Origin: Globobulimina sp.
Taxonomy: Eukaryota; Foraminifera; Rotaliida
NCBI GenBank assembly: GCA_003354225.1
Contig: PIVH01000228.1
Span: 1 to 6,849, forward strand
Length of the DNA stretch: 6,849 bases
Reading direction: 5' to 3'
Below are positions 1-5,334 of the stretch, piece by piece. Position 1 is the first letter of the stretch. Each line of letters starts with the position of its first letter. The notes under the pieces were generated by a model. That model saw only the letters and a program-made list of their open reading frames with translations. It did not search any database and was not told the origin of the DNA. Both the position numbers and the translations under genes were made by a program.

Positions 1-36
1 CACCCGAAGGCACACAATGTTGTGTGCCTTCGGGTG
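1..36. repeat. Long near-perfect palindrome at the left edge, possible terminator or repeat element
   Basis: Two 17-nt arms are exactly complementary around a central TG, so RNA from either strand would form a long hairpin. Reading inward, the arms are C, ACCCGA, AGGC and ACACAA, then the mirror image. The same outer block (ACCCGA/TCGGGT) and inner block (ACACAA/TTGTGT) occur in the palindrome at 6779-6826. On the + strand the first T-run (46-50) lies about ten bases past the stem, so it is not a textbook intrinsic terminator. It could end transcription of a gene left of the window, or belong to a dispersed hairpin repeat family. It touches the first base of the window, so it could extend further left. 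Confidence 0.85.
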
Positions 37-80
37 CCGGGGTATATTTTTCAGGGTTATAAAAAAAGTCCAGCTGTTTC

Positions 81-110
81 TTGACAAAAGGCAAAAAAGC
101 ATTTACTTAT
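81..110 (+). promoter_or_regulatory. Candidate sigma70-type promoter for the ligase gene
   Basis: A perfect TTGACA -35 box lies at 81-86. With a 17-18 nt spacer the -10 position falls in the ATTTACTTAT stretch (101-110), whose best hexamer (ACTTAT, 105-110) matches TATAAT at only three positions. The region is AT-rich and lies 80-110 nt before the chosen ATG, leaving a leader of about 75 nt. The strong -35 and weak -10 could mean activator dependence, or the match may be chance. Confidence 0.4.
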
Positions 111-179
111 CCTTTCCTTCAGCTTTTTTAAGTGATACCGCTCAAAAAGCGAAAGATGAGTTTAACGATTATTAAGGGC

Positions 180-186
180 AAAGGAG
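180..186 (+). promoter_or_regulatory. Shine-Dalgarno site that fixes the ligase start at 192
   Basis: AAAGGAG lies five bases before ATG 192. The reading frame is open further upstream (GTG 132, ATG 156), but neither of those codons has a comparable site. The ATG at 192 also places the first beta strand of the protein (ILIVDP) right at the N-terminus, as is usual in this family. Confidence 0.8.
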
Positions 187-191
187 ATTTT

Positions 192-1457
192 ATGGAATTT
201 AAAAATATACTAATAGTAGATCCGTTCGGTTCCCATACTTATTATTGCGAAGAAATAAAAAATATGGGATATAAACCATTTGCGCTTATTACAGCCAGAA
301 ACATTCCGGATGATTTGATGATCAATTTCGATGAAAAAGATTACGAAAAGGTTTTCTATTCAGACTCTTTTGAGTCCATGATGCCGATGCTTTCGGGCTA
401 TAATTTTCATGCCGTGATTCCTGGAGACCAATTGGCGCTAAGGTTCGTTGATAAACTCGCGCACTCGTTAGGTGTTCCCGGCAATCCCGTCAAGAGTTAT
501 AAAGCAAGAGTTAATAAGGCGGACATGCGGCAGAGGTTAAAGGAAAAAAACATTGATGACGTTGATTTCATACTCTCCGACGATATTGACGTTGTGAAAG
601 AATGGGCCAGAAGGGTTGGATTTCCCGTGATATTGAAGCCTGCAGAATCTGCTGGCGGAAGTCTGGCAGTCAAAAAATGTATGATCAAAGAAGACATAGA
701 TGTTGCCTTTGAGGAAATTGCCTTTATGGGTGGTTATGATGGCAACCTGGATGGTACAGTTTTAGCGGAAGAGTACCTCGACGGGCAAGAGTATATGGTG
801 AACGTAATGCACGATGGTATGGGAGGCAAAAAGCTTGTTGCCATTGCAGGTGTTGAGAAGTTGCAAACAGGTGGGAATGCAAGCATATATAAAAATGTAT
901 ATTCCCTACCACTGGATTCTCCTGAGGTAGTCGAAGCCTATGACTATATAACTGAGATCAATGAAGCGCTTGGTATTAAGATCGGTATAAATGATACGGA
1001 AGTAAAAGTGACTTCAAAGGGAGTCCGTCTAGTGGAGGTCAACAACCGCCTGCCAGGGGGCAAAATGCCGTATGTTATCAACAGGTGCAGCGGCTTTAAC
1101 TGTTTCCAAGAGAATATTAGACTCTTTTGCGGGGAGGGGAGCCAACACAAAGAGATCCATTTCAAAAGACACTATTATATCTGCTGTTTAATCAACGAAA
1201 CTGAAGGCGTGGTGAAAGATATAGAAGGTGGTAATATAATAGAAAAGCTTGAATCCTATGATCGTCAATATTTGAATGTTGGGATCAATCAAAATGCACC
1301 TGTGACTGTCGATTTTATAACGGCTTGGGGGTTGGTGATGCTGGTTCATGAAGATCATTCTCAATTAAAGGCCGATGCAGAGATTGTTCATGACGTTTAT
1401 AGACTTGTGTTTGCGTCTGAATTTCAAGAGAAGGATAACTTAGTTTCTGTTGATTGA
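192..1457 (+). CDS. ATP-grasp family carboxylate-amine (amino-acid) ligase
   Basis: Predicted 421-aa cytosolic ligase. The family activates a carboxylate as an acyl phosphate with ATP and joins it to an amine, as in the dipeptide ligases BacD (bacilysin) and carnosine synthase. Residues 1-100 form a Rossmann-like pre-ATP-grasp domain (ILIVDPFG at 6-13). The ATP-grasp core shows the strand FPVILKP with K149, the glycine-rich loop ESAGGS (152-157), the hinge VLAEEYLDG (190-198), and the metal-binding set TEVKV (E270) plus LVEVNNRLPGG (E282, N284, R286). The C-terminal part (about 310-421) resembles the lid domain of L-amino-acid ligases. The motif usually reads E-x-N-P-R; here the Pro is Asn285. 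All key ATP and Mg residues are present, so the enzyme looks intact. The two substrates cannot be read from sequence. It is the first gene of the run, and its stop lies 135 nt before the transporter start. A biotin carboxylase or PurK-like role is unlikely, because the ends and context differ. Confidence 0.88.
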   Translation: MEFKNILIVDPFGSHTYYCEEIKNMGYKPFALITARNIPDDLMINFDEKDYEKVFYSDSFESMMPMLSGYNFHAVIPGDQLALRFVDKLAHSLGVPGNPVKSYKARVNKADMRQRLKEKNIDDVDFILSDDIDVVKEWARRVGFPVILKPAESAGGSLAVKKCMIKEDIDVAFEEIAFMGGYDGNLDGTVLAEEYLDGQEYMVNVMHDGMGGKKLVAIAGVEKLQTGGNASIYKNVYSLPLDSPEVVEAYDYITEINEALGIKIGINDTEVKVTSKGVRLVEVNNRLPGGKMPYVINRCSGFNCFQENIRLFCGEGSQHKEIHFKRHYYICCLINETEGVVKDIEGGNIIEKLESYDRQYLNVGINQNAPVTVDFITAWGLVMLVHEDHSQLKADAEIVHDVYRLVFASEFQEKDNLVSVD

Positions 1458-1592
1458 TACCGATCTTCTTTCTGTATCCATTCTTTTAAAATAAAAAGGT
1501 GCTTAAATTTGTATCGACTGACATGTCCCATTCTATCGGTATATGTCCCGGACGATATTTCCTTTTGCTATAGACATCTGAGGTTCATTGCC

Positions 1593-2492
1593 ATGATTAA
1601 AAAAACTAATTTATCATTTGATGTAACGTTATTTGCATATGCAGGAATGATAGCGACAGTAATTTCATGGGGAATAATTCCTGTGTTTCAGAAACAACTT
1701 CTCTCTTTATTTACACCAATTGAAGTTTCATTTTCCCGTTTTTTCATTTCATCAATCATCATTACCTGCTGGGTTTTAATGTATAAAAGCAACGAGTTGC
1801 TGATGATTATAAAAAAAGATTATAAGTTGCTTGCTCTGGTGACTATCATCGGTCCTTTGCTTGCCATGACCTTATTTAATTTCGGTATTTCGACAGTACC
1901 TATAGGCATTGCTGGTGTGATATTTACAATGGAAGCTGTGTTTACCTACATACTCGCTGTGTTTTTCAAACAGGAAAAATGGAAGCTGAAGCGTATGTTA
2001 AGTATCCTGGTCGCCCTTTTAGGAATAAGCATGGTTTCGATGTCACGCAGCAACGGTGAAATTCATATGAAAGGTATATTATTGCTGTTAATTTGTGAGT
2101 TTGTATGGGCATTGCATACAGTGCTTTCAAAAAAGATTGTAGACAAGTACACCTCTATTGTTTTGGTTTCCGCCAGTTTTTTAATAAGCTCGCTTTGTCT
2201 TATCCCTCTGCTGTCAGATGGGTATTGGACCAATCTGATTTCCATGGACTACAAGCTCTGGGGCGCTCTCTGGTTTTGTATTCTCCCGGGAACTATTATG
2301 GGATTCACCATTTGGTATTGGTGTCTTAAATATGTTCCCCCTTCATCGCTGGCGGTCTCTCTCTACTTCCTGCCTGTTTTTACGATTATAGGAGGAGTTG
2401 CCGTGTTTGATGAAAAAATTAATGCGGTTATGTCCATTGGGATGTTTATTACATTTGTTGGCATATATTGTGTGAATTTCAAATATAAATAG
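1593..2492 (+). CDS. EamA/DMT-family membrane transporter, probable exporter
   Basis: Predicted 299-aa inner-membrane protein with about ten hydrophobic segments (roughly residues 11-32, 42-64, 77-96, 100-122, 131-149, 158-175, 185-205, 217-238, 246-265, 272-292) in two repeated halves, typical of the drug/metabolite transporter superfamily. Family landmarks include the first-helix stretch SWGIIPVFQK, the repeat-end text SILVALLGISMV and the second-half PPSSLAVSLYFLPVFTIIGG. Members such as RhaT-, YdcZ- and RarD-like proteins move small metabolites, often amino acids, outward. The start at ATG 1593 gives the usual length of about 300 aa and has GAGG eight to nine bases upstream. A TTG at 1509 with AAAGGTG ahead of it would add 28 residues that look non-membrane and atypical. 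Placement after the ligase suggests export of the ligase product; this is inference, since EamA substrates cannot be predicted from sequence. Confidence 0.87.
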   Translation: MIKKTNLSFDVTLFAYAGMIATVISWGIIPVFQKQLLSLFTPIEVSFSRFFISSIIITCWVLMYKSNELLMIIKKDYKLLALVTIIGPLLAMTLFNFGISTVPIGIAGVIFTMEAVFTYILAVFFKQEKWKLKRMLSILVALLGISMVSMSRSNGEIHMKGILLLLICEFVWALHTVLSKKIVDKYTSIVLVSASFLISSLCLIPLLSDGYWTNLISMDYKLWGALWFCILPGTIMGFTIWYWCLKYVPPSSLAVSLYFLPVFTIIGGVAVFDEKINAVMSIGMFITFVGIYCVNFKYK

Positions 2493-2535
2493 ATAATTGA
2501 CGTTTATTTTTTCTAATTTTGAGATCATTTTTCTT

Positions 2536-2557
2536 TTCAAGACTATTCATTCTTGAA
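2536..2557 (+). repeat. Small inverted repeat between transporter and reductase genes
   Basis: TTCAAGA and TCTTGAA form a 7-bp stem around an 8-nt loop, followed by ATTTCT. It lies about 45 nt after the transporter stop. The stem is weak and the T-tract short, so it could be a poor terminator, an operator, or chance in AT-rich DNA. Confidence 0.35.
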
Positions 2558-2562
2558 TTTCT

Positions 2563-2578
2563 AAGGATAGATCCTTTT
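2563..2578 (+). terminator. Possible weak terminator or attenuator hairpin
   Basis: AAGGA and TCCTT pair around the loop TAGA (an extra T-A pair can close over AG), and the stem runs directly into TTTT. With the neighbouring 2536-2557 inverted repeat it divides the window into a ligase-transporter part and a reductase-dehydrogenase-aminotransferase part. The stem is only 5-6 bp, so strong termination is doubtful. The 3' arm lies about 30 nt ahead of the reductase Shine-Dalgarno site. Confidence 0.25.
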
Positions 2579-2616
2579 CAATTATATTAAACAAAGCAAT
2601 TAAGAAGGAGAAAGGC

Positions 2617-3867
2617 ATGACAAAAGAATTTTATCCATTGGGCCAGGCGCCTCAGATTGGAGTAGTGCCCAAGTTCATGTTAGCGCATTGCATCCGCCAA
2701 AATCGTTTTGGAGAACCGAAGGAGGCTCTACAAATTGAAAAAGTGGAGGTCCCTTCAGATCTTGAGCCTTATGAAGTCCTGGTCTATGTAATGGCCGCCG
2801 GTGTGAATTACAATGTCGCTTGGGCATGCAGCGGTGGCCCTGTGGATGTTATCAATTATTGTCATAAAGGGGATCATCCAGATAATTTTAACATACCCGG
2901 AAGTGATGCAACAGGGATTGTATGGAAAACAGGTTCTGCAGTTACAAAGGTAAAGGTTGGGGACGAGGTCATTATTCATGGATGTCGTTGGGATTATGAT
3001 GATCCCCATATTAAATCGGGCAAAGACCCCGGATTGGCACCAACTCTTCACATGTGGGGATATGAAACCATTTATGGTGGATTGGCACAGTACACTCGGG
3101 TACATGACAATCAGTGCCTGAGGAAACCTAAACACCTACCATGGGCATCGGCTAGTTCTTTGATGGTCAATGGTGCGGCTGCCTATCGAATGCTTCATCA
3201 CTGGTCCGACAACATCGTCCAACCGGGCGATCCTGTATTAATTTGGGGAGGTTCCGGTGGATTGGGGTGTATGGGAATACAGATTTGTAAAGCCGCTGAT
3301 GCTCTTCCTGTAGCTGTTGTTTCTGATCCCGACAAAGAAGACTTTTGTAGAAACCTTGGGGCAGTAGGTGTGATCAATCGAAATGATTTTAACCACTGGG
3401 GAGTGCTTCCCCACTGGAAAAATCGAGAAAAATATCAAGGATGGGTCGCTGAAGCTAGGAGGTTCGGCCGGTCTTTTTGGGAGGCGTTGGGAGAAGCACG
3501 CAATCCTGCTATTGTGTTTGAGCATCCAGGCGAAGCCACCTTGCCAACGTCCTGCTTTCTCGTGGAAATCGGTGGAATGGTTGTTATTTGTGCCGGAACG
3601 TCGGGGTATAATGCCACACTTGATCTCCGATATCACTGGATGCGGCAGAAACGTCTGCAGGGGTCCCATTTTGCAAATAATGAGGAGTGTTCAGCCTTCC
3701 TTGACCTGGTTGATTGCGGAAAGGTAGATCCGTGTCTTTCGCAGGTCTATCCGTTTGAAAATGCGGCGGAAGCGCATCAACTGATGTTTGAGAACAAACA
3801 TCCCCCAGGCAATATGGGTGTATTGGTCAACGCTTCTAATAACAAACAAAAACACTTTAATGATTGA
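2617..3867 (+). CDS. Crotonyl-CoA carboxylase/reductase (CCR) family enzyme
   Basis: Predicted 416-aa zinc-independent MDR/alcohol-dehydrogenase-fold protein of the CCR subfamily, which reduces 2-enoyl-CoA thioesters with NADPH, with or without CO2 addition (crotonyl-CoA to ethylmalonyl-CoA). Diagnostic stretches are GVNYNVAWACSGGPVDVI (62-79), IPGSDATG (93-100), the CCR-specific insertion ending MWGYETIYGG (146-155), the NADPH loop WGGSGGLG (210-217), GVINRNDFNHWG (251-262), VFEHPGEAT (300-308), and WMRQKRLQGSHFAN (341-354). The four positions reported to hold CO2 in CCRs (Asn, Phe, Glu and His; N81, F170, E171 and H365 in Kitasatospora setae) appear here as Asn64 or Asn66, Tyr149, Glu150 and His351, so carboxylation remains possible. 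Length is slightly below the usual 430-450. AAGGAG six bases before the ATG supports the start. It is followed after 14 nt by the aldehyde dehydrogenase, implying co-transcription. No other ethylmalonyl-CoA pathway gene is in the window, so a biosynthetic role is more likely than central metabolism. Confidence 0.9.
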   Translation: MTKEFYPLGQAPQIGVVPKFMLAHCIRQNRFGEPKEALQIEKVEVPSDLEPYEVLVYVMAAGVNYNVAWACSGGPVDVINYCHKGDHPDNFNIPGSDATGIVWKTGSAVTKVKVGDEVIIHGCRWDYDDPHIKSGKDPGLAPTLHMWGYETIYGGLAQYTRVHDNQCLRKPKHLPWASASSLMVNGAAAYRMLHHWSDNIVQPGDPVLIWGGSGGLGCMGIQICKAADALPVAVVSDPDKEDFCRNLGAVGVINRNDFNHWGVLPHWKNREKYQGWVAEARRFGRSFWEALGEARNPAIVFEHPGEATLPTSCFLVEIGGMVVICAGTSGYNATLDLRYHWMRQKRLQGSHFANNEECSAFLDLVDCGKVDPCLSQVYPFENAAEAHQLMFENKHPPGNMGVLVNASNNKQKHFND

Positions 3868-3881
3868 AAATAGGGGAAGCA

Positions 3882-5246
3882 ATGTCTATCGAAGCAAAAG
3901 CAGCAAAGATAAAACAACTTAAAGACCAGCTTGAAGATGAAAACTATCACAAAGTTCTTTTCGAATCCATCATTCGGGAAAATGCATTCAGGAAAGACAA
4001 TGTTTATCGCAGAGAGATTATTGTTCCAGTGGAAACGTGCAAGAGATACGAAGATATAGAGAACTATATAATTCCCAGACTTGATGCCAATTTAAGCGAG
4101 AAGCCGCTTGTCGCTGGTAATTATGAAGACCTCTTCCTGCCTTTTGATTTCGAGAAAAATCAATCCAACGGGAAGATTGCATTTGTCTTACCTACAAACG
4201 GTTTGATTAATGGCTTTTGTCGTTCAATTCTTCCGGCATTTTTCTTGGGGAATGACGTTGTGTTGAGATTTCCCCAAAGAAATAATTCAACGTCTATGAT
4301 TTTTGAGGAAAACTATTTGGATATTTTTAAGGAACATATTCAAATTTCACATGAACCCTCAAGTGTTTTTTTAAAAAAATGCCTGAGAGATCCAGCAATA
4401 GACACGCTTATGATTTACGGAAACAATGTCTGGATAAAAGAGTATTGGGACCAGTTTATTCTTTCTGGAAAGAAAATTATATTCGAAGGGCCTGGAAATG
4501 ACGCAATTATTGTCACTGAGAGTTCAGATCTTCAGCTTGCAGCTGAGGGAACACTCCGAGGCATCTTGAATAATGACGGTCAGTCGTGCACAGCAACGAA
4601 AAGGATCTATGTCCATTCGACGGTTTTAAATGATTACCTTAAGAAATTGGTTCCTTTGGTGAAAAGGATAGAATTCATAAACCCTGAAGAGTCTATTGCT
4701 GGATCGCATCAGTATGTCGTCGGCCCGATTCTATCTGCAAAGATTAGGCAAAACATAGAGACACAGCACCAGGATGCCATGAATTTTTTTGATGAGGAGA
4801 AGGGGGAAGTCAAGCCGGCAGAAATGATTGTCGAACCTTTTACAAAAGAAGATAACTTTTACGGAAAACCGATACTCTACTATAAACCTGCAATTTATCT
4901 CTGCCACGCGAAAATGAAAATGGTTGTAGATGAGACCTTCTATCCCGTCATACCAATTGTTACATATGACACGGAAGACGAGCTTATAAGATATTTGAAT
5001 TACAGCTCTTTTGGTATCAACTGTAATGTGTTTGGCAATTGCAGCGAAAGCACATTTTCAAACTTGTGGAAAATGAATCGTCTTGTTTATAAAGATTCAC
5101 TCGCAACTGATTTGGAAAATTTTGATATGAGTTCCCGTGTGGATGGTGGCCGTAAAGAGTCAAGTTATGTTCTTAAAACAAAAAATAATTCATTTTATAG
5201 GATTGATGGTCCGCGCTGTATCGAATCGGAGGCCATCATTCCATGA
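3882..5246 (+). CDS. Aldehyde dehydrogenase superfamily protein
   Basis: Predicted 454-aa NAD(P)-dependent ALDH-fold enzyme. Catalytic features visible are Asn106 in LPTNGLING (oxyanion Asn), Glu202 in FEGPGND (general base, equivalent of the usual ELGG), nucleophile Cys236 in GQSCTATKR, and DETFYPV (350-356) with Glu351 and Phe353, the usual EIFGP cofactor-ribose motif. All catalytic residues survive, so it is probably active. It is divergent: the cofactor-binding KP of most ALDHs is Arg129-Phe130, ELGG is altered, and the protein is shorter than the usual 480-500. It could oxidise a semialdehyde, or act as a CoA-acylating enzyme making or consuming one from an acyl-CoA; sequence alone does not settle which. 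ATG 3882 is chosen because AGGGGAA sits just ahead; an upstream in-frame TTG at 3864 overlaps the CCR stop and has no such site. The 14-nt gap from the CCR gene suggests coordinated expression. Confidence 0.85.
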   Translation: MSIEAKAAKIKQLKDQLEDENYHKVLFESIIRENAFRKDNVYRREIIVPVETCKRYEDIENYIIPRLDANLSEKPLVAGNYEDLFLPFDFEKNQSNGKIAFVLPTNGLINGFCRSILPAFFLGNDVVLRFPQRNNSTSMIFEENYLDIFKEHIQISHEPSSVFLKKCLRDPAIDTLMIYGNNVWIKEYWDQFILSGKKIIFEGPGNDAIIVTESSDLQLAAEGTLRGILNNDGQSCTATKRIYVHSTVLNDYLKKLVPLVKRIEFINPEESIAGSHQYVVGPILSAKIRQNIETQHQDAMNFFDEEKGEVKPAEMIVEPFTKEDNFYGKPILYYKPAIYLCHAKMKMVVDETFYPVIPIVTYDTEDELIRYLNYSSFGINCNVFGNCSESTFSNLWKMNRLVYKDSLATDLENFDMSSRVDGGRKESSYVLKTKNNSFYRIDGPRCIESEAIIP

Positions 5247-5317
5247 GAGAACCGGTCACTTCCTTTACGGCGCTGAACCTGAAACCGTTCCTTCTACAGA
5301 TGTTCTTTACCTTATAA
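5243..5317 (+). CDS. Possible 24-aa small ORF linking dehydrogenase and aminotransferase genes
   Basis: The ATG at 5243-5245 overlaps the dehydrogenase stop as ATGA. It is preceded by GGAGG at 5228-5232, ten bases upstream, which is as good a Shine-Dalgarno as any in the window. The frame runs 24 codons (starting MREPVTSF and ending LLQMFFTL) to a TAA at 5315-5317 that lies inside the Shine-Dalgarno of the aminotransferase. The peptide is basic at the start and hydrophobic toward the end, with no recognisable family. It may serve mainly to couple translation of the two enzymes, may be a real small peptide, or may be a chance ORF. The arrangement of signals is the main evidence. Confidence 0.35.
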   Translation: MREPVTSFTALNLKPFLLQMFFTL

Positions 5318-5321
5318 GGAG
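5315..5321 (+). promoter_or_regulatory. Shine-Dalgarno of the aminotransferase, unusually far from ATG
   Basis: TAAGGAG is an excellent site but ends 13 bases before ATG 5335, longer than the usual 5-9. No ATG, GTG or TTG in frame lies closer; only an ATT at 5326 does. The TAA of the 24-codon ORF is embedded in it, so ribosomes ending there would be positioned to restart downstream. Confidence 0.6.
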
Positions 5322-5334
5322 TCTTATTTTTACA

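Noticed and set aside
1-36. Integron attC-like site (also considered for 6779-6826)
   Set aside because: attC sites carry RYYYAAC and GTTRRRY near their outer ends and are imperfectly paired. Here the AAC/GTT-like parts are at the centre, GTTGTGT does not fit GTTRRRY, the arms are perfect, and no integrase is present.
132-191. N-terminal extension of the ligase from GTG 132 or ATG 156
   Set aside because: The 20 extra residues are basic and unlike the family start, and lack a good Shine-Dalgarno, whereas ATG 192 has one at ideal spacing.
192-1457. Biotin carboxylase or PurK-type ATP-grasp enzyme
   Set aside because: The C-terminal lid and the lack of a biotin carrier or purine genes fit the amino-acid ligase group better.
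3238-3669. Antisense ORF of 143 codons opposite the CCR gene (and others at 2755-3135 and 5866-6243)
   Set aside because: They lie wholly inside well-supported enzyme genes and show no recognisable domain or Shine-Dalgarno context; they are shadows of the coding strand.
2617-3867. Zinc-dependent alcohol dehydrogenase
   Set aside because: The catalytic zinc ligand pattern and the four-Cys structural zinc loop are absent, while CCR-specific stretches (WGYET, FEHPGEAT, MRQKR, GSHFAN) are all present.
5137-5334. Long N-terminal extension of the aminotransferase
   Set aside because: It overlaps about 110 nt of the dehydrogenase gene in another frame and has no class III sequence; the fold begins just after ATG 5335.
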